From Pseudomonadota bacterium (GTDB lineage: Bacteria; Desulfobacterota; Desulfovibrionia; Desulfovibrionales; Desulfomicrobiaceae), in contig JAHIQM010000016.1 of the NCBI GenBank assembly GCA_018902545.1, forward strand, positions 62,001 to 126,000: 64,000 nucleotides of DNA, read 5' to 3'. The translations under genes were made by a program, and so were the position numbers. The first letter of the stretch is position 1. Every line of letters begins with the position of its first letter. The notes under the pieces were generated by a model. The model saw nothing but the letters and a program-made list of their open reading frames with translations. It was not told where the DNA came from and did not search any database. Of this stretch, positions 54,662-63,396 are shown piece by piece.

Positions 54662-57046
54662 TCAATCCGGGGCCAGCTCGCCGAAGCGGGCGCTTTGCAC
54701 CCGCGCCGCGTTAGCGCCCTGCCAGCGAAAACGAACGGCGCCGTGATCGGCCGTGGTCAGCACCTTGGATCCTGCCGCCTCGCAGGCGTTTACTACGGAC
54801 GGATGGGGAAAGCCGAATCGATTGCCCGGACCGCAGGCCGCCACGGCCCAGCTCGCCTCGGCCAGGGCATACAGGCGCGGGTGCAGGCTCGATTTTGAGC
54901 CATGATGCGGCAAGATCAGCACCTCGGCCTCCAGCGATGCCTTGTTCATAAGGATTCGCTGCAGGGCTCTTTCCTCCACATCTCCGGGCAACAGGGCCAA
55001 TCCGCGCCCGTTCCAGACCAGACGAAGCACGAGGGAGGAATCATTGTTCGAGACTCCCGCTTCCGACTCGGGCGGGTGGAGCGCCTCAAGCCACAAGCCG
55101 GGCTCGATGACCAGCCTTTCCCCGGCGCGCACCCGCCTCACCGGCCATGGGTTGTCGGCCAACACGGCCAGCAGGCGCTCCGAATCTTTGGTCTGGTCCG
55201 CAAGTCCGGTCCACCCGAACCACCCCACCTCAAATGCATCCAGAATGTAGAAAAGCCCTCGCAGATGATCGGCATGCATATGGGACAGGAGCACCGCGTC
55301 CACTCGCGGGGGGTGCATCCAGGTCAGGGCGGGGCCGACCACCGCGCGTCCGGGATCATAATCCTCGCTCCAGCCGCCGCCCCCGTCCACGAGCACCGTC
55401 GCTCCGGACTTGCCACGCACGAAGACCGCCTGGCTCATCCCCGTGTCCAGCACCGTCACCTCGACCTCGCCGCGCATTGTTCGCGCCTCATTCCATAACA
55501 ACGGCGCAGTCATGAGCAACAAGCCGAGCCCCAGAAAGAGCAGCGCCCTCGGTTGCGACCGCCGGGCCGTCAGAAGCACGCTTCCCGCCACCATGACCAC
55601 CCCGTATCCCACCATCTGCGTACCGCAAGGCCGCAGCACCGGCATGGAGGCAAGCCGCCCCGCTGCGTCAAGCATGCGTAAACCCTGATCAAGGACGTCC
55701 ACGCCCTGGGCAGCCAAAAGAAAAATGACCTTGGCCATAGGCGGGTACACAAGCGCCAGGGCGAGGCCCGCAAAGCACAGGGGCAACACGGCCATGCTCA
55801 GCACCGGCAGCCATATGAGATTGAGCCAGAGGTGCCCGGTCACTTCGGAAAAATAGAACACCTGCGCGGGCAGGATGAAAATATTGGCGCAACATGTCAC
55901 TGCCGCCAGAGAGAGCATGGCATGCACAGGCTTCCAGATCGCGCCGCCCTCACGCAAGGGGGCGAGCCTGGCCGAAACGGCAGGCATGAAGAGCACAAGA
56001 CCGCTCACTGCGAGCACGGAAAGCTGCAGGCTCAGGTTGTGGGCGCTGTCAGGGTTCACAATGGTCAGCACGGCCACGGCGGCGAAAAGACAGTCCTGCG
56101 GGTAGGACCTGGAACCGGCAAAGAGGTGCAGGGACAACGCGGCGAGCATGATGGAGGCGCGCAGAAGTGAAGGCGTGTAATTACCCAGCCACAGGTAAGT
56201 AAGCACCGGCGGCAAGGCCAGGAGCATGGCCAGTTTCCGGCGAGGCAGAACCAGCAGCACAGCCGGATGAATCCGGCCAAGCGCCCAGGCCGCGGCCATG
56301 CCGAAGCCTGCGACCAGGGCCAGATGCAGGCCGGACAATGCCAGGCTGTGAGACAGCCCGGCCCTGCGGATACGGTCCAGAAAGGCGGGGTCAAGCAGGC
56401 GTCTGTCCCCGAAAAGAAGCGCCGGGACCGTCGCTCCACCCTGCGTCTCCGGCACCAGGGAGCTGACAAGTTCAAGCAGTCCGGCGCGGACGGATGTCTT
56501 TCTTTCGCCCCAGATGACCGGAATGTCCCCTCTGGAGTATGCTCTGTGCCAAATGCGTTGGCGACTCCAGTACGCTTCGCTGGAAGAGACACCGAAGTTT
56601 GCCCGTGAACGCAATTCGCGGATGCGCAGCCGGGCCTCGAAACTCTGGCCGGGGACCGGAACAGTTGACGGATATGTCCAGCTCCACAGCAACCGTCCCG
56701 GGAGGGTCGCATTCGTGTCCGGGGCGATCACATTCCGGGCGACGATGCTGATCCGGTCTCCCGGGTGCGTGCGCACCTCGTCCACCACGCCCAGAACACG
56801 CGTCTGTATGCTCCAAACGTCTTCCTGGGCAGGTTTGGCCGGCGGAGCGCCCGCAATGAGCCCGGCCCCGAGACAGACCACCATGAACGCGAGGCTCCTG
56901 CCCCGGGCAAAGGCCAGCGCAGCCAGGACAAAAGCAAGACCGGCGGGAAGGGCATGAACCCAGGCAAGAATGCCGCAAAGATAACCCGCCACGCCCATCT
57001 GCCAGGGCAGGGGCGCCACGGGGTCGTGAATGCGCGTTGGAGACAC
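54662..57046 (-). CDS. comEC: DNA internalisation channel protein ComEC/Rec2
   Basis: A 794-aa inner-membrane protein that moves single-stranded DNA into the cytoplasm in natural transformation. An N-terminal DUF4131-type segment (residues about 10-170) is followed by the competence membrane domain with many helices (about 200-520, including HSLALSGLHLALVAGFG). The C-terminal metallo-beta-lactamase-like domain has LLSHMHADHLRG and PHHGSKSS, and is thought to degrade one strand. Start GTG at 57046 lies almost on top of AGGAGG, so a slightly later start is possible. No comEA or comF is adjacent. Confidence 0.92.
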   Translation of the reverse strand: MSPTRIHDPVAPLPWQMGVAGYLCGILAWVHALPAGLAFVLAALAFARGRSLAFMVVCLGAGLIAGAPPAKPAQEDVWSIQTRVLGVVDEVRTHPGDRISIVARNVIAPDTNATLPGRLLWSWTYPSTVPVPGQSFEARLRIRELRSRANFGVSSSEAYWSRQRIWHRAYSRGDIPVIWGERKTSVRAGLLELVSSLVPETQGGATVPALLFGDRRLLDPAFLDRIRRAGLSHSLALSGLHLALVAGFGMAAAWALGRIHPAVLLVLPRRKLAMLLALPPVLTYLWLGNYTPSLLRASIMLAALSLHLFAGSRSYPQDCLFAAVAVLTIVNPDSAHNLSLQLSVLAVSGLVLFMPAVSARLAPLREGGAIWKPVHAMLSLAAVTCCANIFILPAQVFYFSEVTGHLWLNLIWLPVLSMAVLPLCFAGLALALVYPPMAKVIFLLAAQGVDVLDQGLRMLDAAGRLASMPVLRPCGTQMVGYGVVMVAGSVLLTARRSQPRALLFLGLGLLLMTAPLLWNEARTMRGEVEVTVLDTGMSQAVFVRGKSGATVLVDGGGGWSEDYDPGRAVVGPALTWMHPPRVDAVLLSHMHADHLRGLFYILDAFEVGWFGWTGLADQTKDSERLLAVLADNPWPVRRVRAGERLVIEPGLWLEALHPPESEAGVSNNDSSLVLRLVWNGRGLALLPGDVEERALQRILMNKASLEAEVLILPHHGSKSSLHPRLYALAEASWAVAACGPGNRFGFPHPSVVNACEAAGSKVLTTADHGAVRFRWQGANAARVQSARFGELAPD

Positions 57047-57213
57047 CTCCTGACCGGAAACGCTAGCAAATCTTTCCCCCCGTGTCGTACGCAGAAGTCA
57101 GTATTATCGGCAACAAAGGACCAAGAAGAGCGTTGCCTCCCGGGCGCATCTCGGGCTATGCATCTTTTGTAGCGGCCACACGCTGGCCATTTCAAAGATT
57201 TCAAGGAGCCCAC

Positions 57214-57633
57214 ATGGAAGAGTTTTCAGTGCTGCTTGTGGATGACGAGGAAGATTTCCTGCGCACCATCATCAAAAGACTGGCCAAACGGGGTCTCAAA
57301 GCCCAGGGCGCAACCAGGGGCGAGCAGGCCCTGGCCATGCTGGCCGAGGAACCGCGGGATGTGGTCGTACTGGACGTGAAAATGCCTGGAATGGATGGTC
57401 TGGAAGTTCTGAAGAGGATCAAGGCGAGCTGGCCAAGCACCGAGGTCATCATGCTCACCGGACACGCCAGCATTGACGCGGCCATGGAAGGCATGGGCTG
57501 CGGGGCCTTCGACTACCTGATGAAGCCGGCTGATCTGGAAGACCTCCTGTACAAGCTTGAAGACGCATACCGCAAGAAATGCGTCAACGAGCGTCGGCAG
57601 GCATCCCCTTCCGACAACAGCGGTCAGCCCTAG
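57214..57633 (+). CDS. Single-domain response regulator
   Basis: A 139-aa CheY-like receiver with no DNA-binding or enzyme domain. The acidic pocket is Asp10/Asp11 (VDDEEDF), the phospho-acceptor is Asp54 (VLDVKMPGMDG), Thr82 (LTGHAS) and Lys104 (MKPAD) complete the site. A hydrophilic tail of about 20 residues follows. The start is ATG at 57214, preceded by AAGGAG. It ends 28 bases before the giant PHP-like protein, and the two are probably co-transcribed. The partner kinase is not nearby. Confidence 0.92.
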   Translation: MEEFSVLLVDDEEDFLRTIIKRLAKRGLKAQGATRGEQALAMLAEEPRDVVVLDVKMPGMDGLEVLKRIKASWPSTEVIMLTGHASIDAAMEGMGCGAFDYLMKPADLEDLLYKLEDAYRKKCVNERRQASPSDNSGQP

Positions 57634-57661
57634 CCTTTTTCAGGCTGCTACAGGACCCGAC

Positions 57662-60600
57662 GTGGCGCATTCCCGTCTCTACTTCGACTCCAACGACTAT
57701 ACGCTGCTGCGCATCGTCAACGATGTTCTGGACCGTTCCCCGCAAAGCACCAGCATACGTTCCCTGCTGGCCAGCTGCATGCATCCCCACGGAATCAAGG
57801 AGATGGCCGCGCCCAGGGTGCTGCGCATCGCCTATGCCATTGCGAGCCTGCTCGGGTCCCTGGAGGCGGGCAAGGCCACCGACCGACTCAGTGCGCTGCG
57901 TGCGCTCAAAGACGAAGTGCTCCTCGCGAACAACGCCTACCTGCAGAAGAACACCTCCCGGGTTTTGCTGCAGATCATGAAGGAGCTCATCCGAAGCCGG
58001 GATGATGAAGAAACCCAACTGCGCCTGGCCCACGATTTCCGCATAGTCTCGTCGGGCAAGCCACGCGTGGTGAGGGCCGAACTGGACAAATACCACCTCC
58101 TGGAAATGCCCGAGGAGTGGAACCAGCTGGCCTTTGACCACCATGTCCACGACGCCAACACCAAGGGCCGCAAATCTCCGACCCACCTGGTCATGGATGC
58201 CTGGATCAAGGGCGTGCGCTTTCTGACCGTGGTCTACTACAACTACGTGGACGCCGAGGTGGCCGAAGAACTCCTGGAGGCGGGTCGCATACTGGACATG
58301 CACATCCGCATCGGCATCGAGGTCTCCTCACGCTTCAGGGGCAAGTACGTACGCGTGATCTGGGAGCCGCAAAGCTACACCGACCCCAAATCCTTCCGGG
58401 CTTTTCTGGACGAGCAGCCGGTGCGGGCCTTCATGAAGGAGGGCCGCCTGGTCTCGGCCTACCAGCAGAAATACGTCTTCGAAGCCCTGCTGGCCTTCAA
58501 CCGCACACACCGCTCGGCCCTGGCCGAGGAATATGGCCTTGACCTCGACGAACTCGACGAGAAGGAGTTCGCCACCTTTGTCGGCACGGGACAGCCATCG
58601 CTCCTGCATCTGGCCAAATACATCCAGAGCGGCATGCAACCCAAGCTCAAGCAGGCCGCACGGACCATGGGGCAGGAGTACCAAACCGCCACTTTAGACC
58701 GGCGCAAGGCGCTGCAGCAGCGTCTCAATGCCCTCAATGCCATCGACTCGGACCTGCTCATCAACCGCTATCTGCAGCCGTGCCGCAACCCCGAACTGCA
58801 CGACCCGACCATCCCTCAGGACGCGCCGGAAGTCCCGCCCCTGCTGCGCTTAAATACCGGCGAACTACTGCCGCGGCTGGCGCAATTTCATTCCACGTCC
58901 CACTTCACACTGAACCTGAGCAACCTCTCCACTGCCGATGCGCTGGAAATTCTTTACGATTGCCAGGGACACATAAGCAATATCGAGCTCTACAATCTCA
59001 AGGATGCGACCCGGGGCAAATGGTCCATGCCGCTGTCGTCGACACTCGCCTGCCCAGGGGACGCCGTGGACGCCATCAGTCCCGAGCGAATCTGCGCCCA
59101 GATCGGGGAACTGCAGAAGGCCCTGAATGAAGACAACGTCATCGCCCTCAAACGCGCCATCCGATCCGTGATCTGGTCCTTCGAGGAAGACCGCCTGTCC
59201 CTTGAAAACAGCCTGTCCCACTGCCGGAGCAAAAAAGAAATCTCCCGCGTGGCCGAGCTTGAAGGCGAACTTGCGGACATGGAAAGACGCAAGATCAAGC
59301 TCCTCGACGTCCTCTTTGATATCGAAAATTTCCATAAGTACTATAAGAAACGCCCCTTGGGCTCGCGCATCGGTAGCGGTTCCACGGGTCAGTCCAGGCA
59401 TCAGTACGGGATGGGCGTGGTGGTACTCGAAACGCTGCCCAAGCGCGCCCAGAAGATAGCTCTGGACCAGACCAGGGGACAGCGCAAGCTGCTTCCCGTT
59501 ACCGCCAGGATGACGGTACATTTCCGAGCCAGATGTCATGGAAGAGACGAAGATTCGGGCTTCATGCGCCTGGTGCGCAAGATTCCTGGTATGGAATTTG
59601 CCGGATGCGGAAAGAAACAGGAATGGTTCCTGGACTGTATCGACATTCATCCCAAACGGCCGGGCAACATAGTCACCCTGGGCGGCGTGCAGCTTGAACA
59701 CGACAACGGCCTGCGCCTTGTCGAAGCGCCCCGCGCGACGGGTGGAGCGCTTTCACCCAGATATCTGAACACGGCGCTGAAAAACGCCTTAAAGATCCTG
59801 ATCGGCTTTGTGCCCGCCTTCCTGACTTTTGCCCTGACCAAGGACTGGTGGGTGCTGGCCTGGTTCGGCGGTCTGATCTGGTTCGCCATCACGGGCGTGC
59901 GCAACATCCTGCAGTCAGTGCTCGGCGGAGGGGGGCTGCGACGCTCGCCGCTCCTGAGGTGGAACTCGCTTATCAGTTGGAGCCGCGTGGCCGACGATCT
60001 GCTTTTCACGGGTTTCTCCGTCCCGTTGCTTGATCTGCTGGTCAAGACAGTCATCCTCGACCACGGACTGGGAATCACCACGGCCACCAACCCCGTCATG
60101 CTTTTCGCGTCCATGGCCTTGGCAAACGGTGCCTACATCTCCTGCCACAACGCCTTTCGAGGCCTGCCGCGCACCGTTGTCTTCGCCAACTTCTTCCGTA
60201 GTATCCTGTCCATCCCCCTGGCCTTGCTCTTCAACAGCGGACTTGCGGGCGGCATGCACATGGCCGGGATGACCGGGGTGGAGCAGGCGCTGCAGAAATG
60301 GGCCGCCATCACCTCGAAATTCGCCTCGGACTGCGTGGCCGCGGTCATCGAGGGGCTGGGGGACCGGCACAACAACGTGCGTGTGCGCATATCCGACTAC
60401 CGGGCCAAGCTCATCGCCATGTTTGACGCCTTTGCCCGCCTGGACATGCTCTTCCCGGAAGAGGACGTGCTGGACATGCTCCAGACGCCGAAGATGTTCA
60501 TGGAAACCATTTCCTACGAAGCCCGCGACCTGGAAAAGGTGCTCATCGTCAACGCCCTCGACCTGATGTATTTCTGGCTGTACCAGCCCCGCGCCTCCAA

Positions 60601-60817
60601 AGCTCTGGGTTCCATCACCCAGGACATGAGCAAGGAGGAGTGGCTCATCTTCCTGCGCTCCCAGTACGTGCTCAAGCGCTACCGGGAGATCAGCCAGATG
60701 TTCGTGGATGGTCTTGTGGGCAAGAATTTTTCCAGGGCTCTGGCCTTCTACCTGGACAGGTCGGACGAATATCTGCGGGATCTGGAAGTGGTGGGAAAAA
60801 GCCGCAAGCTGCGCTGA
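57662..60817 (+). CDS. Large unknown protein: degenerate PHP-like module plus C-terminal membrane domain
   Basis: A 1051-aa protein with no family I can name. Residues about 155-235 resemble a PHP metal-dependent phosphoesterase: HHVHDAN (His161, His163) opens it, KSPTHLVMDAWIKG follows, and GIEVSS (Glu220) retains the conserved acid. The usual TDH-type motif is replaced by VVYYNYVD, so at least one metal-binding position is lost. Residues 480-560 form a long charged helical region. Residues about 708-880 contain four or more membrane segments (FVPAFLTFAL, VLAWFGGLIWF, PVMLFASMALANG, SIPLALLF). The start is GTG at 57662, with AGGA upstream. The adjacent response regulator suggests signalling or envelope stress. 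Confidence 0.8.
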   Translation: MAHSRLYFDSNDYTLLRIVNDVLDRSPQSTSIRSLLASCMHPHGIKEMAAPRVLRIAYAIASLLGSLEAGKATDRLSALRALKDEVLLANNAYLQKNTSRVLLQIMKELIRSRDDEETQLRLAHDFRIVSSGKPRVVRAELDKYHLLEMPEEWNQLAFDHHVHDANTKGRKSPTHLVMDAWIKGVRFLTVVYYNYVDAEVAEELLEAGRILDMHIRIGIEVSSRFRGKYVRVIWEPQSYTDPKSFRAFLDEQPVRAFMKEGRLVSAYQQKYVFEALLAFNRTHRSALAEEYGLDLDELDEKEFATFVGTGQPSLLHLAKYIQSGMQPKLKQAARTMGQEYQTATLDRRKALQQRLNALNAIDSDLLINRYLQPCRNPELHDPTIPQDAPEVPPLLRLNTGELLPRLAQFHSTSHFTLNLSNLSTADALEILYDCQGHISNIELYNLKDATRGKWSMPLSSTLACPGDAVDAISPERICAQIGELQKALNEDNVIALKRAIRSVIWSFEEDRLSLENSLSHCRSKKEISRVAELEGELADMERRKIKLLDVLFDIENFHKYYKKRPLGSRIGSGSTGQSRHQYGMGVVVLETLPKRAQKIALDQTRGQRKLLPVTARMTVHFRARCHGRDEDSGFMRLVRKIPGMEFAGCGKKQEWFLDCIDIHPKRPGNIVTLGGVQLEHDNGLRLVEAPRATGGALSPRYLNTALKNALKILIGFVPAFLTFALTKDWWVLAWFGGLIWFAITGVRNILQSVLGGGGLRRSPLLRWNSLISWSRVADDLLFTGFSVPLLDLLVKTVILDHGLGITTATNPVMLFASMALANGAYISCHNAFRGLPRTVVFANFFRSILSIPLALLFNSGLAGGMHMAGMTGVEQALQKWAAITSKFASDCVAAVIEGLGDRHNNVRVRISDYRAKLIAMFDAFARLDMLFPEEDVLDMLQTPKMFMETISYEARDLEKVLIVNALDLMYFWLYQPRASKALGSITQDMSKEEWLIFLRSQYVLKRYREISQMFVDGLVGKNFSRALAFYLDRSDEYLRDLEVVGKSRKLR

Positions 60818-60858
60818 GGGGAAGAGGTTTGGGCGTGGAACCGCCTTCCTTTCCTGCC

Positions 60859-61311
60859 TCAGCTCCACTTCCGGTCCAGCATCAGGTGCGAAAAATACCC
60901 GACCACGGCCGCTCCGTAGAACGGGGCCATGGCCCTTGGAGTGGCGCCGTAAAGCCAGATCGGAAGCAAAACAAGGGGCAGGGGGATGACAAGCATGGCC
61001 CACCAGGTGTGAGTCCAGCCCCGGTGCGGGCCGATGGCCGGAAACATGGCGGCCAGCCCCAGAATCGCCGCCCATTTGTAATGACCCTGCACGATGAGGG
61101 CGAAGTCGAGCACCGCCAGGGTCAGGTAAAAGACGTGCTGGCCCTTGGAATCCGTATCCACGTCGGGAAACAGGCTTCCCAGCAGCACCAGCGCCCCGAG
61201 TACGGCCAACTGCGGCAGCTCCGGCACATAGGTCCCGCTCCAGGCCAGCCCGCCCAGCACCACCGCCCCCGTCAGCGCCCCTCCGACCAGATGTCCCTTG
61301 AATCCCGGCAC
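60859..61311 (-). CDS. DUF457-type membrane-bound metal-dependent hydrolase-like protein
   Basis: About 150 aa, five hydrophobic segments. GHLVGG at the start, LLGSLFPDVDTDSKG near residue 46 and GPHRGWTHTWWAM near residue 95 are the conserved D/H motifs of DUF457 (YdjM-like), implicated in membrane phospholipid hydrolysis. The start is GTG at 61311, six bases after GGAGG. It reads the same way as the sufCB genes but follows their terminator, so it is expressed separately or by read-through. Confidence 0.8.
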   Translation of the reverse strand: MPGFKGHLVGGALTGAVVLGGLAWSGTYVPELPQLAVLGALVLLGSLFPDVDTDSKGQHVFYLTLAVLDFALIVQGHYKWAAILGLAAMFPAIGPHRGWTHTWWAMLVIPLPLVLLPIWLYGATPRAMAPFYGAAVVGYFSHLMLDRKWS

Positions 61312-61330
61312 CGGCGTCCTCCAGAAATGC

Positions 61331-61352
61331 AAAAGCCCGGTCAAGCCGGGCC
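61331..61352 (-). terminator. Terminator of the sufC-sufB transcript
   Basis: On the minus strand, GCCCGG-CTTGA-CCGGGC is followed by TTTT, 22 bases after the sufB stop. Confidence 0.75.
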
Positions 61353-61373
61353 GTTGCGGTGTTATGAAAACGA

Positions 61374-62555
61374 TTACATGGCGTCGCTGGCGTCCAGTTC
61401 GGCGATGGTCTTGTCGATGGACTCGCGCAGCTCCTGCGGCAGCCCCATGATCTCCACGTTCAGAAAGCCGCGCACAATGGTCGAAGTGGCTTCGTCCTCG
61501 TCCAGGCCCCGGGCCATGAGATATTCGATCTCTTCCTGGGCGATCTTGCCCACAGCCGCCTCATGGGACAGCTCCACCCCGGTCACGCAGCCCTGCAGCT
61601 CGGGGATGGCGTGGATGAGCCCGCCGCCGAGAATCAGGCCCTTGCATTCCAGATGGCCGCGGGCCGGAACCGCGTTGCCGATGATCTCGCCGCGCGCGAC
61701 AATGGTGCCGCCGGTGGTGATGGTGCGGGAGATGATCTCGCCGCGCGTGTTCGGGGCGTTCAGCACGATGCGGTTGCCCGTGTCCACATGGGAGCCCGTG
61801 GGCGTGACGATGACGGAATTGAAGCGGGCCACGGCCCCTTCCCCGTTCAGGTAGATCGTCGGATAGGACTGCACGGACCGGACCTTCTTCAGGAGCACGT
61901 AATTGTTCTGCAGAACACCGTTCTCTTCCACGATGCCCACGGTACGCGGCCGGACCATGACGTCCTCGCCCCAGTTGTGGACCATGGTAAAGGTCAGCTT
62001 GCCGCCCTTCTTGATGTAAAACTCGGAGATACCCAGGTGCAGGGCCGAGGTCACGCCGTGGGACGTTGCGCAGCCGGTGATGATATGGACTTCCGAGTCC
62101 TCCTCCACGACCACGATGTTGTGCACGTTCTGACCCACGTTCTGGCCCTTGATCAAGAGGCAGGTCTGCACCGGCTCGGCCACCTTGGCGCCCTTCTCGG
62201 TGCGGATGAAATAGCCGCCGTGCAGCTCTTCCCTGGACGCGGCGCGGGTGAAGTCGTCCTTTTCGGGGTCCATGGCTTTCCAGAAGTATTCAGGCAGCCC
62301 GTCGTACTTCTCGAGGGCCTGGCGCATGCCAAGCACTTCCACGCCCTTGCCGGAACTCTTGCAATGCACGGTGGAGTGGTCGAACTGCAGGAACGTGCCG
62401 GCACGCTCACCGACTGCGTCCACGTCCACGCCAACCATGCGCAGCTCCTGCTTGCTCTCTTCAGTCAGGGAAGAAAAATCGGGCAATTCGGCACTCTGAC
62501 GGCCGGTAAAGGAGTAGGAATTCAAATCGACCTGGATTTGGCTTAGTTCAGACAT
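61374..62555 (-). CDS. sufB: Fe-S cluster scaffold protein SufB (minimal type)
   Basis: A 393-aa beta-helix protein of the SufB/SufD family. TGCATSHGVTSALHLGISEF and HNWGEDVMVRPRT lie mid-protein. GHLECKGLILG and VGKIAQEEIEYLMARGLDEDEA are the C-terminal signature, with HE...A in ELSHEAAVG. It is about 100 residues shorter than E. coli SufB. No sufD, sufS, sufU or sufE is adjacent, so it probably forms a homodimeric SufB2C2 complex. The start is ATG at 62555, with GGAG; it overlaps sufC by 13 bases. Confidence 0.9.
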   Translation of the reverse strand: MSELSQIQVDLNSYSFTGRQSAELPDFSSLTEESKQELRMVGVDVDAVGERAGTFLQFDHSTVHCKSSGKGVEVLGMRQALEKYDGLPEYFWKAMDPEKDDFTRAASREELHGGYFIRTEKGAKVAEPVQTCLLIKGQNVGQNVHNIVVVEEDSEVHIITGCATSHGVTSALHLGISEFYIKKGGKLTFTMVHNWGEDVMVRPRTVGIVEENGVLQNNYVLLKKVRSVQSYPTIYLNGEGAVARFNSVIVTPTGSHVDTGNRIVLNAPNTRGEIISRTITTGGTIVARGEIIGNAVPARGHLECKGLILGGGLIHAIPELQGCVTGVELSHEAAVGKIAQEEIEYLMARGLDEDEATSTIVRGFLNVEIMGLPQELRESIDKTIAELDASDAM

Positions 62556-63310
62556 CTGATGCACTCCTTGTAGCCGTACTTGCCGATATGGTCCAAAATG
62601 TCGCGGGGCCGGGTCGGACGCGTGTCGCAGCACAAAACGCCGTTGTACATGACCTGGCCGCGGTCGGCGTTGACATAGTCGAGGATGTAACCAGTGTGGG
62701 TGATGATCAGCCCGGAAGTCTTGTTGCGACGGCGCAGGTCGCGCATGCAGGTGCTTGGCATCGGAGACGAAGCGCCGTCGAGCAGCGCGCGGGCCGTGTT
62801 GCCGATGAGGGTCATGTTTTCCAGATCAACTCCCGATTCGGGTTCATCGAAAAGGATGAGGTCCGGATTCTGGGCCATGAGCTGCAGGAGTTCGGAACGC
62901 TTGATCTCGCCCCCGGAGAAACCGGAATTGATGTCACGGTCCAGAAATTCGTCGAAATTGACCGTCCTGGCCATGCCTTCGACATCGATCTCGCGCCCGC
63001 GGGCGCACATGGAGACCAGATGGCGGGTCTTGAGCCCGTGGATGGTCGGCGGCCGCTGAAAGGACATGCCAATGCCAAGCCGGGCGCGTTCATAGGTCGG
63101 CATTTCGGTGATATCGACACCCTTGAAGACGATCTTGCCCGCGGTGACGGTGTAGCCGCCAAAACCCATGAGCGTCATGAGCAGGGTGGTTTTCCCGGAA
63201 CCGTTGGGACCGAAGAGGATGAACGTCTCTCCCTCGTCGATGTTCAGGTTGATCCCTTTGAGGACTTCCCGCTCACCGATACTGACATGCAGGTTTTCTA
63301 TCTGAAGCAT
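62543..63310 (-). CDS. sufC: Fe-S assembly ATPase SufC
   Basis: A 255-aa ABC-type ATPase without membrane domain. GPNGSGKTTLLMTLMG is Walker A (residues about 35-50), SGGEIKRSELLQL the signature and LILFDEPESGVD the Walker B. MLQIENLHVSIG is the normal N-terminus. The start is ATG at 63310, with AAGGA upstream. It drives SufB conformational change in cluster assembly. Confidence 0.95.
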   Translation of the reverse strand: MLQIENLHVSIGEREVLKGINLNIDEGETFILFGPNGSGKTTLLMTLMGFGGYTVTAGKIVFKGVDITEMPTYERARLGIGMSFQRPPTIHGLKTRHLVSMCARGREIDVEGMARTVNFDEFLDRDINSGFSGGEIKRSELLQLMAQNPDLILFDEPESGVDLENMTLIGNTARALLDGASSPMPSTCMRDLRRRNKTSGLIITHTGYILDYVNADRGQVMYNGVLCCDTRPTRPRDILDHIGKYGYKECIRCLN

Positions 63311-63396
63311 ATGGCATCCTTGTGATATGAAGGGCTGGCAGCGCGACAAAACAAGAACCTGCGCTTAATTGAGGCGAGGTCAAATGTCCAGTCGGC

